DNA from: Wenzhouxiangella limi
Lineage (GTDB): Bacteria; Pseudomonadota; Gammaproteobacteria; Xanthomonadales; Wenzhouxiangellaceae
DNA length: 64,000 nucleotides
Direction of reading: 5' to 3'
NCBI RefSeq assembly: GCF_010499265.1
Contig: NZ_JAAGSC010000044.1
Span: 341,266-405,265 of the forward strand
The notes under the pieces are model-generated. The model was given only the letters and a program-made list of their open reading frames with translations. It made no database searches and had not been told where the DNA came from. Of the stretch, positions 54,932 to 64,000 are shown in pieces (position 1 is the first letter of the stretch; each line of letters starts with the position of its first letter). Both the position numbers and the translations under genes were made by a program.

Positions 54932-55672
54932 ATGGACCGACTTCTATATGTCAGCATGACCGGGGCCAACCAGGTCATGAAAGGCCAGGCGGTCACCGCC
55001 CACAACATCGCCAACGTTTCGACCACCGGTTTCAAGGCCAGCCTGCAGGAAGCGGTCGGTCAGGAAATCCAGGGCCGCGGCCTGCCAACGCGGGTCAACG
55101 TGCTGTCCGATCACAGCCGGGTGGATTTCGCGCCCGGCACGCTGCAGGCCACGGGCCGGGACCTTGATGTCGCCCTGCGCGGTGATGCCTGGATGGTGGT
55201 GCAGGGCCCGGACGGCGACGAGGCGCTCACCCGCCGCGGCGACCTCCAGGTCGATGCCACGGGTCTGATCACAACCGGCGCCGGTCACCCGGTGCTCGGC
55301 GACGGCGGCCCGATTGCCGTGCCGCCCAACAGCAAGCTCACCGTCGGCCAGGACGGCACGATCTCGGTCGTGCCGCTGGGGCAGGGCGCCGAAGTCCAGG
55401 CCATCGTCGACCGCATCCGGCTTGTCATTCCCGAGTCCGACAACCTCGATCGCGGGGCCGATGGCCTGTTCCGCCCGCGCGAGGGCGAAATTCCACCGGC
55501 CGATGCCGCCGCCAGCCTGATCTCGGGCCACCTGGAGACCAGCAACGTCAACATGGCCCAGGCCATGGTCGACATGATCGAGCAGTCGCGCCAGTTCGAG
55601 CTGCACGTGAAGATGATGCGCACCGCAGACGACAACGGCGCCCGCGCCGCTGAACTGATGCGGATGAGCTAG
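54932..55672 (+). CDS. flgF: FlgF, distal rod protein
   Basis: 246 residues. MDRLLYVSMTGANQVMKGQA then HNIANVSTTGFKASL, and a late SNVNMAQAMVDMIEQSRQFE, typical FlgF. A GGAGATAA site lies just upstream. GC returns to the local norm here. 91 bases separate it from flgE. Confidence 0.94.
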   Translation: MDRLLYVSMTGANQVMKGQAVTAHNIANVSTTGFKASLQEAVGQEIQGRGLPTRVNVLSDHSRVDFAPGTLQATGRDLDVALRGDAWMVVQGPDGDEALTRRGDLQVDATGLITTGAGHPVLGDGGPIAVPPNSKLTVGQDGTISVVPLGQGAEVQAIVDRIRLVIPESDNLDRGADGLFRPREGEIPPADAAASLISGHLETSNVNMAQAMVDMIEQSRQFELHVKMMRTADDNGARAAELMRMS

Positions 55673-55752
55673 CTCTCGGTGCTGCTGGCACCCATTTTGC
55701 TGCGTTTGTGCCCAGCGCTCGACGCCCAAGCACTTTTTCAAGGATGTGAAGC

Positions 55753-56535
55753 ATGAAGGCACTCTGGATCGCCAAGACCGGGCTTGATGCCCAGCAGACC
55801 AAGATGGCCGTGGTTTCGAACAACCTGGCCAACGTCGGCACGACCGGTTTCAAGAAGGGCCGGGCGGCGTTCGAAGACCTGGTTTACCAGAATGTCCGCC
55901 AGGCCGGCGGGCAGCAGGCCCAGGACGCAGAGATGCCTTCGGGTCTGTATCTGGGCACCGGCGCGCGCGTGGTATCAACCGAAAAGCTGTTCGGCCAGGG
56001 CAACCTGCAGCAGACCGAGAACGCTTTCGATGTCGCCATTCTCGGGCGCGGTTTCTTCCAGATCCAGCAGCCCGACGGCACCGTGGCCTACAGCCGCGAC
56101 GGCTCGTTCCAGGTCAACTCCCAGGGCCAGATGGTGACCTCCAGCGGCTACCAGGTCCAGCCCAACATCAACATTCCGCAGGGCGCCCAGAGCGTGACCA
56201 TCGGCCGCGACGGCACGGTCACGGTGCGCCTGGCCGGACAGGCCGAGCCGGTCCAGGTCGGGCTGATGCAGCTGGCCGACTTCATCAACCCGGCCGGTCT
56301 CGAGCCGCTGGGCGAGAACCTGTTTGTCGAGACCGGCGCCAGCGGTCCGCCGCTGCAGGGCAACCCGGGCATCAACGGACTCGGCAGCCTGTCGCAGGGC
56401 TCGCTGGAAAGCTCCAACGTCAACGTGGTCGAGGAGCTGGTCAACATGATCGAGACCCAGCGCGCCTACGAAATGAATTCCAAGGCCATCTCCAGCTCCG
56501 ACGAGATGCTGCGTTACATCAACAACAACCTCTAG
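55753..56535 (+). CDS. flgG: FlgG, distal rod protein
   Basis: 260 residues, the exact usual length. [40 protein letters not shown], and the closing [20 protein letters not shown]. Highly conserved. It connects rod to hook. Confidence 0.97.
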   Translation: MKALWIAKTGLDAQQTKMAVVSNNLANVGTTGFKKGRAAFEDLVYQNVRQAGGQQAQDAEMPSGLYLGTGARVVSTEKLFGQGNLQQTENAFDVAILGRGFFQIQQPDGTVAYSRDGSFQVNSQGQMVTSSGYQVQPNINIPQGAQSVTIGRDGTVTVRLAGQAEPVQVGLMQLADFINPAGLEPLGENLFVETGASGPPLQGNPGINGLGSLSQGSLESSNVNVVEELVNMIETQRAYEMNSKAISSSDEMLRYINNNL

Positions 56536-56543
56536 GTGACCGC

Positions 56544-57236
56544 ATGAAAACGTTCTTGCAGTCTGCTTGCGTTCTCGCCGTCATCGGTGCACTGGCCGCC
56601 TGCGCTTCGCCGCAGCCCATCCCCGACTGGGAGCCGGCGTTTCCCGAAGCCCCGCCGGTCGAGGACTTCGGGCCGCCCAACGGCGCGATCTTCCAGCAGC
56701 AGGTGGGTGCTGCCCTGTTCAGCGACCTCAAGGCGCGTCAGGTGGGCGATACGCTGACCGTGCGCCTGGTCGAAAACACCACGGCGTCGACCAGCGCCAG
56801 CACCAACACCTCCAAGGAAACCAACGCCGAAATCGTCAACCCCACGGTGTTTGGCCGCGCGCCGACCCGCCGCGACGACTCTGGCGCCCTGCCGCTGTTC
56901 GGCGGGTCGATGGATTCCACCACCGAGTTCGATGGGACCGGCAGTTCCAGCCAGTCCAACAGCATGCAGGGCAGCATGACCGTGACCGTCTACCAGCGCC
57001 TGCCCAACGGCAACCTCATGGTCAAGGGCGAGCGCTGGATCACGGTCAACCAGGGTCGCGAGTTCCTGCGCATCGCCGGCATCGTGCGCCCGGCCGATAT
57101 CGGCACCGACAACTCCGTGCCCAGCTTCAAGATCGCCGACGCCCGCATCGACTACCGCGGCACCGGCGCAATCGACGACGCCAACCGCCAGGGCTGGCTG
57201 GCGCGCTTCTTCCAGTCCCCCTGGATGCCGTTTTAA
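56544..57236 (+). CDS. flgH: FlgH, L-ring lipoprotein
   Basis: 230 residues. Signal peptide with lipobox LAACAS, so an outer-membrane lipoprotein. Conserved blocks: AALFSDLKARQVGDTLTVRL, and the late GEKWIT-like GERWITVNQGREFLRIAGIV with RPADIGTDN. Forms the L ring with FlgI's P ring. Eight bases after flgG. Confidence 0.95.
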   Translation: MKTFLQSACVLAVIGALAACASPQPIPDWEPAFPEAPPVEDFGPPNGAIFQQQVGAALFSDLKARQVGDTLTVRLVENTTASTSASTNTSKETNAEIVNPTVFGRAPTRRDDSGALPLFGGSMDSTTEFDGTGSSSQSNSMQGSMTVTVYQRLPNGNLMVKGERWITVNQGREFLRIAGIVRPADIGTDNSVPSFKIADARIDYRGTGAIDDANRQGWLARFFQSPWMPF

Positions 57237-57237
57237 A

Positions 57238-57275
57238 CCCGAACCCGTAACCCGTAACCCGTAACCCTGAACCCC
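57238..57275. repeat. telomere-like GTAACCC repeat between flgH and flgI
   Basis: Six C-runs (at 57238, 57244, 57251, 57258, 57265, 57272), mostly spaced as GTAACCC. The minus strand therefore reads (GGGTTAC)n with at least four GGG runs and 3-4 base loops, a textbook G-quadruplex pattern. It fills the 52-base gap between flgH and flgI. Confidence 0.85.
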
Positions 57276-57288
57276 AAGGCCTTTAGAA

Positions 57289-58422
57289 ATGAAAACGCTC
57301 CCGGTCCTGCTGATCCCCCTCCTGGCTCTGATCCTGGCCGCTGCGGGCGTCTCTTCGGTGCCCGCCCAGGAGTTCGAGGGCGAGCGCCTGAAAGACCTGG
57401 TCTCGGTGGCCGGCGTTCGTTCCAACCAGCTGGTCGGGTTCGGCCTGGTGGTGGGCCTGGACGGGACCGGCGACCAGACCAGCCAGGTGCCCTACGCGGT
57501 CCAGTCGATCAACAACATGCTCCAGCAATTCGGTATCACCGTGCCCGAAAACATCAACCCGCAGCTGCAGAACGTGGCCGCGGTGACGGTGCATGCCGAC
57601 CTGCCGCCGTTCGTCAAGCCCGGCACGTCCATCGACGTGACCGTCAGCTCGATCGGCAACGCCGACAGCCTGCGCGGCGGCAGCCTGCTGATGACCCCCT
57701 TGCGCGGCGCCGACGGCGAGATCTACGCCATCGCCCAGGGCAATCTCACGGTCAGCGGTTTCGGCGTGTCCGGGCAGGACGGCTCGAGCATTACCGTCAA
57801 CGTGCCGTCCACCGGCCGCATTCCCAGCGGGGCGACGGTGGAGCGCGAAGTGCCGACCAGTTTCCTGGCCAGGGAGACGCTGCTGCTCAACCTGCACACG
57901 CCCGACTTCACCACCGCCCACCGCGTGGTCGAGGCGATCAACAAGGTCATGGGGCAGGGCATGGCGCGGCCGCTGGATTCGGTCTCGATCGAAGTCCAGG
58001 CCCCCAGCGATCCGTCGCAGCGGATTTCGTATGTCTCCACGCTGGAGAACCTGGAAGTCCATCCGGGCACGGCGCCGGCGCGGGTGATCGTCAACTCGCG
58101 CACCGGCACCGTGGTCATCGGCCGCAACGTGCGCGTGCTGCCGGCGGCCGTGACCCACGGCTCGCTGTCGGTCACCATCACCGAACGGGCCCAGGTCTCC
58201 CAGCCCGGCGCTTTCTCCGAAGGCGAGACCGTGGTCACGCCGCAGACCGGCATCGAGGTCGAGGAAGAAAGTCCGCGCATGTTCCTGTTCGATCCCGGGG
58301 TCGAGCTCAACGACATCGTCCAGGCCGTCAACCAGGTCGGGGCCGCGCCCGGTGACCTGGTCGCGATCATGGAAGCGCTGAGCCAGGCCGGCGCCCTGCG
58401 CGCCGAGCTGATAGTGATCTGA
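57289..58422 (+). CDS. flgI: FlgI, P-ring protein
   Basis: 377 residues. Signal peptide ([20 protein letters not shown], cleavage near PAQ-E), then [38 protein letters not shown] and the closing [20 protein letters not shown]. Assembles in the peptidoglycan layer with the help of FlgA. Confidence 0.96.
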   Translation: MKTLPVLLIPLLALILAAAGVSSVPAQEFEGERLKDLVSVAGVRSNQLVGFGLVVGLDGTGDQTSQVPYAVQSINNMLQQFGITVPENINPQLQNVAAVTVHADLPPFVKPGTSIDVTVSSIGNADSLRGGSLLMTPLRGADGEIYAIAQGNLTVSGFGVSGQDGSSITVNVPSTGRIPSGATVEREVPTSFLARETLLLNLHTPDFTTAHRVVEAINKVMGQGMARPLDSVSIEVQAPSDPSQRISYVSTLENLEVHPGTAPARVIVNSRTGTVVIGRNVRVLPAAVTHGSLSVTITERAQVSQPGAFSEGETVVTPQTGIEVEEESPRMFLFDPGVELNDIVQAVNQVGAAPGDLVAIMEALSQAGALRAELIVI

Positions 58423-58438
58423 TCCGTATCGAGTCGCC

Positions 58439-59419
58439 ATGAGCATCGCGCCCACGCAGTCGACCTTTTTTGCCGATACCGGCGATATGGCCGAGCTGCG
58501 CCTGGCCGCGCAGAAAAACGACCCCCAGGCCACCCGCGAGACCGCGCAGCAGTTCGAGGCCCTGTTCATCCAGCTGATGCTCAAGTCCATGCGCGATGCC
58601 GGCATCAAGAGCGAACTGTTCGACTCCAGCCAGATGGACCGCTACATGGAGCTCTACGACCGCCAGATCGCGCTGGACATGGCCCAAAGCGGCGGTATCG
58701 GCCTGGCCGACGTGATGGTCGAGCAGATGCAGCCGGCCGGGCAGGGTGCGGCGCCGGTGCCCGAGGGCGGGTTCGCGGTCCCGCCGCGGGTCGATATCCG
58801 CCCCGCACCGAGTTTTGCGCCGGCACCGGACAGCGGCGTCACAACCGAGCCGGCGGCGACCCCGGTTTCCGTGCCGGCCGAGACAGCCGCGCTCCCCACG
58901 CCCGACCGCGCCCCGGTACCCGGACCGGACCCGACCCGCGCCCCGGCCTTCGAGGGACGCGAGGACTTCATTGCCAACATGCTGCCGCTGGCGCGCCGGG
59001 CCGCCGCGCGGCTGGGTGTGCCGGCCGAGGCCATCGTCGCCCAGTCCGCGCTCGAGACCGGCTGGGGCCGACACGTCATGCAGCGGCCCGACGGCTCGCC
59101 GGCCTGGGCGATGTTCGGCATCAAGGCCGGCTCGGACTGGACCGGCGACAGCGTCTCGGTGACCACGCTGGAGGTTCGCGACGGCGAGGCCGTGCGCGAG
59201 CGCGCCCGATTCCGGGCCTATGCCTCGCCCGAAGCGGCGGTCAACGACTACGTCAACTTCCTGACCTCGCGGCCCAGATACGCCGAGGTGCTGCAGGCCG
59301 GTTCCGACCCGGCCGCCTTCGCCACCGGCCTGCAGCGGGCGGGCTACGCGACCGACCCGCACTACGCCAGCAAGATCGAACGCCTGGTCGATACCGTCCG
59401 TCAGCGCGGAGAGGGCTAA
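58439..59419 (+). CDS. flgJ: FlgJ, rod-cap protein with peptidoglycan hydrolase domain
   Basis: 326 residues. N-terminal rod-cap domain (about 1-100, AQQFEALFIQLMLKSMRDAG), a Pro/Ala/Thr-rich linker (about 100-170), and a C-terminal glucosaminidase domain (about 175-320). The catalytic Glu is in QSALETGWGRHVM, and the FRAYASPEAAVNDYVNFLTS motif is present. It drills through murein for the rod. Confidence 0.95.
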   Translation: MSIAPTQSTFFADTGDMAELRLAAQKNDPQATRETAQQFEALFIQLMLKSMRDAGIKSELFDSSQMDRYMELYDRQIALDMAQSGGIGLADVMVEQMQPAGQGAAPVPEGGFAVPPRVDIRPAPSFAPAPDSGVTTEPAATPVSVPAETAALPTPDRAPVPGPDPTRAPAFEGREDFIANMLPLARRAAARLGVPAEAIVAQSALETGWGRHVMQRPDGSPAWAMFGIKAGSDWTGDSVSVTTLEVRDGEAVRERARFRAYASPEAAVNDYVNFLTSRPRYAEVLQAGSDPAAFATGLQRAGYATDPHYASKIERLVDTVRQRGEG

Positions 59420-59527
59420 AGAAATGTCGACTATGGCCGCTAACAGAGCATCAACGGCACACAGGGTCAACCGGGAATTGCCCTGCCTGCCGAACACCGG
59501 CCAAGCGCCGGCAGGAGAGAGTAAGTC

Positions 59528-61411
59528 ATGCTGAAGATCGGAACTTCCGGGCTGCTGGCCACCCAGCGCGCTCTGGCGACCACCGCCAACAACATCACCA
59601 ACGCCTCGACCGAAGGCTACAACCGCCAGCGGGTCAATTTCTCGACGCGCCCGCCGGAGTTTCTCGGCGGCAGCTTCCAGGGCACCGGCGTCCAGACCAG
59701 CAGCGTCAGCCGCATTTACGACAGCTTCCTGACCGGCGAAATCCGCTCGGGGCTGTCGGGCGAGGGCCGTCTTTCGACCTTCGCCAGCCTGGCCGGCCGC
59801 GTCGGCGACATCGTCGGCAGCGAGGCCAGCGGTCTGTCCGGCGGCCTGCAGTCGTTCGTTGCCAGTCTTGAAGGCCTGGCCAACGACCCCTCGTCCACAC
59901 CGGTGCGCCAGGTGGCTATTTCCGAGGCCGAGTCGCTGGCGCGTCGCTTCACTACGCTCGATTCACGGCTGGACTCGGTGGCGCGCGAAGTTGACGCCCG
60001 GGTCGCCGGGACCGTGGACGAAATCAACGGCCTGGCCCGCTCCATCGGCGAGCTCAACGAACGCATCGCCCGGGCCCAGGGCGCGTCGGGCGGGGCCGGC
60101 CCCAACGACCTGCTCGACCAGCGCGATCAGCTGATCAACGAGCTGTCGAGCAAGATCGAGGTCAACACCATCGACCAGGGCGATGGCGTCATCAACGTCT
60201 TTGTCGGCAACGGCCAGAACCTGGTGCTCGGCGGCAACGTCAACACCCTGAGCACGGGTGCCGGCGCGTTCGGGGCGCAGACCCAAGAGGTGTTCGTCGG
60301 CAATACGCCGGTGACCAACCAGCTCACCGGCGGTGAACTGGGCGGCCTGCTGGACTTCAAACGCGAGATCCTCGAGCCGACGCAAAATGAACTGGGCCGC
60401 ACGGCCGTCGCCCTGTCGCAGGAATTCAATCGTCTGCAGAACGAGGGGCTGGATCTGAATGGTGACCTCGGTGCCGACTTGTTTGCCGTTGGCGGGCCGG
60501 AGGTGCTGGGTTCAGGGAGTGAGTCGGTCGATGTATCGATAGGCGATCCGAACCAGCTGACCGGTAACGATTACCGTCTGAGTTTCGACGGTACGGATTT
60601 CACGTTGACCAACACTGCCACGGGTCAGAACGTCGGCCTCAGTGGTAGCGGGACTGCCGCTGATCCATTTTCGGCCGATGGGTTAGAGATTGTGGCCGAT
60701 CCGGCTGACTTCTCCGACGGCGACCGCCTTCTGATCCAGCCCACGCGCACTGCCGCCGGCGAAATGCGCACCTTGTTCAGCGATCCGGCGCTGCTGGCGG
60801 CCGCGGCCCCGGTTCGGGAAAGTGCGAGTATCGACAACACCGGAAACGCCACGATTTCCTACGTGGGTACCGCTAACCCAACGGATCCGCCGCTGCTTAA
60901 CGACGTGACCATCACCTTTGATGACCCGCCTGACACCTTCAGCGTGGTCGACAACAGCACCAACACCACCCTGGCGTCCGGCGAGCCCTACACCAGCGGT
61001 GAGCCCATTGAATTCAACGGCTGGACCGTCCAGATCGACGGCGAGCCCGATGCCGGCGATGTGTTCACGGTTGAAGCCAACACCAACGGCTCCGGCGACA
61101 ACCGCAACGCCCTGCGCCTGTCCGGCATGTTCGACGACAACCTGCTCGACGACGGCAATACCACGCTGTTCGGCCAGGTTGATGCGCTGGTCTCGCGGGT
61201 GGGTAGCGCAACGGCTTCGGCCAATACCGCGCTCCAGGCCCAGGAAGGCCTGCTGGCCCAGTCGCAGGCCGCGCGCGAATCGGTCAGCGGCGTCAACCTG
61301 GAAGAAGAGGCCGCCAACCTGGTCCGCTTCCAGCAGGCCTACGAGGCCAACGCCCAGGTCATCCGGGTGGCCGACACGGTCTTCCAGACCCTGATCAACG
61401 CGGTGAGGTAA
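59528..61411 (+). CDS. flgK: FlgK, hook-filament junction protein 1
   Basis: 627 residues. The N terminus MLKIGTSGLLATQRALATTA with NNITNASTEGYNRQRV and the C terminus SVSGVNLEEEAANLVRFQQA match HAP1. The variable centre (about 310-400, bases 60470-60700) is a little less GC-rich than the ends. Bound by FlgN before export. Confidence 0.95.
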   Translation: MLKIGTSGLLATQRALATTANNITNASTEGYNRQRVNFSTRPPEFLGGSFQGTGVQTSSVSRIYDSFLTGEIRSGLSGEGRLSTFASLAGRVGDIVGSEASGLSGGLQSFVASLEGLANDPSSTPVRQVAISEAESLARRFTTLDSRLDSVAREVDARVAGTVDEINGLARSIGELNERIARAQGASGGAGPNDLLDQRDQLINELSSKIEVNTIDQGDGVINVFVGNGQNLVLGGNVNTLSTGAGAFGAQTQEVFVGNTPVTNQLTGGELGGLLDFKREILEPTQNELGRTAVALSQEFNRLQNEGLDLNGDLGADLFAVGGPEVLGSGSESVDVSIGDPNQLTGNDYRLSFDGTDFTLTNTATGQNVGLSGSGTAADPFSADGLEIVADPADFSDGDRLLIQPTRTAAGEMRTLFSDPALLAAAAPVRESASIDNTGNATISYVGTANPTDPPLLNDVTITFDDPPDTFSVVDNSTNTTLASGEPYTSGEPIEFNGWTVQIDGEPDAGDVFTVEANTNGSGDNRNALRLSGMFDDNLLDDGNTTLFGQVDALVSRVGSATASANTALQAQEGLLAQSQAARESVSGVNLEEEAANLVRFQQAYEANAQVIRVADTVFQTLINAVR

Positions 61412-61416
61412 GCGAG

Positions 61417-62937
61417 ATGCGCATTTCCACAGCCCAGATTTACCAGCAGGGTCTCTCGGGGATTCTGCGCCAGCAGAGCAGCCTCAACCAGACCCAGCTG
61501 CAGCTGTCCACGGGACGCAAGATCAACAGCCCGTCCGATGATCCGGTCGGCGCCGCCCGGCTGCAGACCCTCGAGCGCGGCGTGCAGTCCCAGGAGGTCT
61601 ACGACCGCAACGTCAGCCGTACCCGCCAGCGCCTGCAGGTCGAGGAATCGGCCATCCAGTCCGCCGGCGAGCTCATCCAGCGCGTGCGCGAACTCACCGT
61701 CCAGGCCTCCAACGCGCCCTTGAGCGACGGCGACCGCGGCCAGATCGCGGTCGAGCTGCGCCAGCGCCTGGACCAGATGGTGGCCATCGCCAACACCCGC
61801 GACGGCGACGGCGAGTTCATCTTTGCCGGTGCCCAGGCCGGCACCCAGCCTTTCGTTCGCGAGGGCGGGGATATCGAGTACAAAGGCGACAGCATCCAGC
61901 GCGAACTCAGCATCGGCCCCGGCATCACCATGCGCGACGGCGATACCGGCGACAAGGTGTTCATGGGCATCCGCGACGGCAACGGTGTGGTCAGCGCCGG
62001 CCAGGCGGACGGCAATACCGGCACCGGGTTCGTGGCGGTGGAAAATGCGATTTCTGTCGCCGACTACCCCTCCGAGCGCTATACGGTCGACTTCATCAAC
62101 GGCACTCAGTTCAATGTGCTCGACGGAAACGGCGCCCAAATCGGCCCGTCCCAGAGCTACGTTGACGGCGATACGATCAGCTTGCCACCCGGCCCCGGTG
62201 GCGCCGAAATCACGCTGACCGGGCCTGCAACGGACGATGACAGTTTCGCGGTCACGCTCCGCACCGATAACAACGAAGTGGTTCAGGCCGGGCTCGGTCC
62301 GGATAACACCGGCAACATGGAATTCAGCGTCACCAGCGCGATCTCCCCGGCGAGCTACGATCGCGCCGACTACAGCATTGAGTTCGTGAATGAGGATTCG
62401 TTTGTCGTTCTTGATAATGAGGGTTTCCGATTATTGCCTACTACCGGAACGGATCCTCTCGACGATGGTGAGCGCGCCTTTGCATCCGGCGAAACAATTT
62501 CGTTCAACGGCGTCAACTTGACCCTGCGGGGCAACCCTGAAGTCGGTGACCAGTTCACCGTCGAGCCGGCCGCCAACCAGAGCGTGTTCGCCACCCTCGA
62601 CGATCTGATCGTTGCGCTGGAAAGCGGCAGCGGCACCCCGGCCGAGGCGGCCGTGCAGCGCCAGGGTATCGACGACGCGCTGGCGCGCCTGGACCGCATC
62701 GAAACTCGTTTCCTGGAAGTGCGCTCCGACATCGGCGGGCGCCTGAACACCCTCGACAGCGTCGAAGAAAGCATCGCCGAGCAGAGCCTGAGCCTCGAGA
62801 CCCTGGTCTCGGAGGTCCGCGACCTGGACTACGCCGAAGCCATCACCCGCCTGCAGCAGGAGCTCGTCACCCTGCAGGCCGCCCAGCAGAGCTTCGTGCG
62901 CATCCAGGGCCTGAGCCTGTTCCAGTTCCTGCGCTAG
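61417..62937 (+). CDS. flgL: FlgL, hook-filament junction protein 3
   Basis: 506 residues, longer than E. coli FlgL (317). The N terminus MRISTAQIYQQGLSGILRQQ with LSTGRKINSPSDDPVGAARL and the C-terminal DLDYAEAITRLQQELVTLQA are typical. The extra length is in the middle (about 170-400), with a repeat-like pair of blocks (YTVDFINGTQFNVLDGNG, YSIEFVNEDSFVVLDNEG) that suggests domain duplication. Base 62370-62460 has a local AT-rich patch. Confidence 0.94.
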   Translation: MRISTAQIYQQGLSGILRQQSSLNQTQLQLSTGRKINSPSDDPVGAARLQTLERGVQSQEVYDRNVSRTRQRLQVEESAIQSAGELIQRVRELTVQASNAPLSDGDRGQIAVELRQRLDQMVAIANTRDGDGEFIFAGAQAGTQPFVREGGDIEYKGDSIQRELSIGPGITMRDGDTGDKVFMGIRDGNGVVSAGQADGNTGTGFVAVENAISVADYPSERYTVDFINGTQFNVLDGNGAQIGPSQSYVDGDTISLPPGPGGAEITLTGPATDDDSFAVTLRTDNNEVVQAGLGPDNTGNMEFSVTSAISPASYDRADYSIEFVNEDSFVVLDNEGFRLLPTTGTDPLDDGERAFASGETISFNGVNLTLRGNPEVGDQFTVEPAANQSVFATLDDLIVALESGSGTPAEAAVQRQGIDDALARLDRIETRFLEVRSDIGGRLNTLDSVEESIAEQSLSLETLVSEVRDLDYAEAITRLQQELVTLQAAQQSFVRIQGLSLFQFLR

Positions 62938-62971
62938 ATCGACCGCCTCTCCGGGTCCTTTAGCGCATCCT

Positions 62972-63002
62972 ACCGCCGCCCGGCACCCGGTCCGGGCGGC
63001 GG
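62972..63002. terminator. hairpin after flgL
   Basis: CCGCCGCCCGG, short loop, CCGGGCGGCGG. A very strong stem but without a clear T-run, so it may be a processing or pausing hairpin rather than a simple terminator. Confidence 0.5.
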
Positions 63003-63050
63003 CCCTATCGCATTTGCGGAACCCTGTCAACACCCTCCGGCCAGATTGTG

Positions 63051-63056
63051 TACAAT
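63051..63056 (+). promoter_or_regulatory. -10 element of flaG
   Basis: TACAAT, 31 bases before flaG. No strong -35 was found, so the sigma factor is open. Confidence 0.4.
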
Positions 63057-63086
63057 TAAGTCACGAAACCCGTCGCGGAGGTCATC

Positions 63087-63530
63087 ATGGACAACGGAAT
63101 TGCAGGCGCTGCCGCCATGCCCCGGCCCATGCCTCTACCCACTCGTCCTGCCGTGGCGGATTCGCTTTCGCAAGACCGCGACCGGCCCCAGAACAACGCG
63201 ACCCGTCCGGATCCGGAAAACCCCTCGACCACGCCGGCCCAGCCCGACCCGGTACCGGAACCCGTATCCACCCAGGCGCCCTCCGGCGAGACCCGCAATC
63301 CCTTCGTCGACCAGCTGCAGGGGATGGCCGAGCAGATGACCGAGCGCGTCCAGTCCCAGGGCCGCTCGCTGGAGTTCGTGGTCAACGGTCAGGAAGGCGA
63401 AGACGTCGTCGTGCTGATCCGCTCGTCCGACACCGGCGAAGTCGTCCGCACCATTCCGCCCGAGGAACTCGCCAACCTCTCCCAGCAGGTCCGCAACGGC
63501 GGCCTGAACACGGTCGACGCCCGGGTCTGA
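63087..63530 (+). CDS. flaG: FlaG family flagellar protein
   Basis: 147 residues. Disordered Pro/Arg-rich N-terminal half (about 1-75), then the FlaG core: MTERVQSQGRSLEFVVNGQE, VVVLIRSSDTGEVVRTIPPE, ELANLSQQ. The last two match the FlaG pattern of I-D-x-x-T-x-E-V-[IV]-R-x-I-P-x-E. FlaG affects filament length in several bacteria. GCGGAGG lies ten bases upstream. It is separated from flgL by a strong hairpin and probably has its own promoter. Confidence 0.88.
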   Translation: MDNGIAGAAAMPRPMPLPTRPAVADSLSQDRDRPQNNATRPDPENPSTTPAQPDPVPEPVSTQAPSGETRNPFVDQLQGMAEQMTERVQSQGRSLEFVVNGQEGEDVVVLIRSSDTGEVVRTIPPEELANLSQQVRNGGLNTVDARV

Positions 63531-63622
63531 TACTCGAGGCTTGAGCCTGCCTGTCGAGGAAGGCTGCAAGGCAGGCAGACAGCCTGTCATCGCGGCTCAA
63601 CGTATCCTCTGGTCGCGGCTCT

Positions 63623-63714
63623 ACTCATCCTGTCGTCCCGGCCCCACTCATCCTGTCGTCCCGGCTCCACTCATCCGGTCGTCCCGGCCCCACTCATCCG
63701 GTCGTCCCGGCCGA
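63623..63714. repeat. four tandem 23-bp repeats
   Basis: Units start at 63623, 63646, 63669 and 63692, each close to ACTCATCCTGTCGTCCCGGC plus three bases; the third and fourth have CGG for CTG. The last merges into the palindrome of the following REP-like element. Confidence 0.88.
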
Positions 63715-63890
63715 AGAGCCGGGACCTCCAGCGCGCAACTGTCACAACGCGGTGGCGGTCGATGACGGATGATGCCGGCTCGAGGCCGGCATGACAGAGT
63801 GTTGGGGCCGGAATGACGAAGTGTTTGGATCGGCATAACAGAGCGTTGGGGCCGGAATGACAGAGCATTCGGCCCGGCATGCCAGCCCCA
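63694..63890. repeat. REP-like extragenic repeats
   Basis: TCATCCGGTCGTCCCGGCCG pairs with CCGGGACCTCCAGCG, then GATGCCGGCTCGAGGCCGGC with ATGACAGAG, the same family as at 21016-21122. After it come three imperfect direct repeats of GGCCGGAATGACGAAGTG type (about 63804-63890). No gene is credible between 63531 and 63932. Confidence 0.7.
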
Positions 63891-63932
63891 TCTACCGCTC
63901 CCCCAACGTCAACACCTAAGAGCGCCGATGCC

Positions 63933-64000
63933 ATGACAACCGTACGCTGGAATATCGCCGTGTCCGCCGAAACCGATCGCGCCCTTCGTATGTTGTTGGC
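63933..64000 (+). CDS. start of a probable ribbon-helix-helix domain protein (3' end outside window)
   Basis: 22 codons are visible: MTTVRWNIAVSAETDRALRM and two more. The strand-then-helix pattern VRWNIAVSAETDRALRMLL fits the N terminus of CopG/ribbon-helix-helix DNA-binding proteins. Too short to be sure; the rest lies to the right. Confidence 0.55.
   Translation, partial: MTTVRWNIAVSAETDRALRMLL

Noticed and set aside
59420-59527. sigma-28 promoter before flgK
   Set aside because: TCAA and GCCGAACA are present but three bases too far apart.
63623-63714. CRISPR-like short repeats
   Set aside because: 23-bp units are head to tail without spacers and match REP arms.

Overview
The window is dense, GC-rich gammaproteobacterial chromosome. 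Evidence for this is thrABC, proVWX, tig-clpP-clpX-lon-hupB-ppiD, imuAB and a complete flgBCDEFGHIJKL cluster with RpoN-type promoters. Product similarities and gene mix suggest the Xanthomonadales/Chromatiales borderland (Wenzhouxiangella-like). That placement is an inference, as there is no rRNA here.

Left part (1-26 kb). A periplasmic-binding lipoprotein is followed by a very large PhnD-PAS-PAS-PAS-GGDEF-EAL-CZB signalling protein. Next come a leftward thrA-thrB-thrC operon, a rightward AMP nucleosidase and a prolyl oligopeptidase. A leftward group holds a HAD phosphatase, an SLC13/RCK transporter and the imuA-imuB mutagenesis pair, which has a LexA-like box. A tricorn-type protease, a glycine-betaine proVWX operon, a cupin protein and a TehA/SLAC1-like channel follow.

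Centre (24-37 kb). This is the most unusual part. tRNA-Ser(GGA) and tRNA-Arg(ACG) are each followed by 167-174 bp direct repeats that start inside the tRNA T arm and repeat the tRNA 3' end. The repeats share a common GC-rich core. A SprA-like putative metalloprotease gene precedes a nine-gene V/A-type ATPase operon with an FNR-like palindrome upstream. Just after the operon lies a tRNA island: Pro, Arg, His, Lys. The tRNA-Arg(TCT) gene is split in its anticodon loop by a 694-nt group I intron that carries a PD-(D/E)XK homing-endonuclease ORF.

Right-centre (37-48 kb). The proteostasis cluster tig-clpP-clpX-lon-hupB is followed by tRNA-Val, tRNA-Asp and ppiD. Leftward fabI, tRNA-Arg(CCT) and rnd follow. 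Between fabI and rnd lies a 77-bp tandem repeat and a broken tRNA-Arg copy ending in a perfect palindrome, a third tRNA locus with repeat expansion.

Right part (48-64 kb). This is motility: an EAL-HDOD protein, a YcgR-type brake protein, flgN, flgM and flgA read leftward, and flgBCDEFGHIJKL plus flaG read rightward. Head-to-head sigma-54 -24/-12 elements lie between flgA and flgB. The middle of flgE is strikingly AT-rich compared with its ends and neighbours. The window ends in REP-like and 23-bp tandem repeats and the first codons of a probable ribbon-helix-helix gene.
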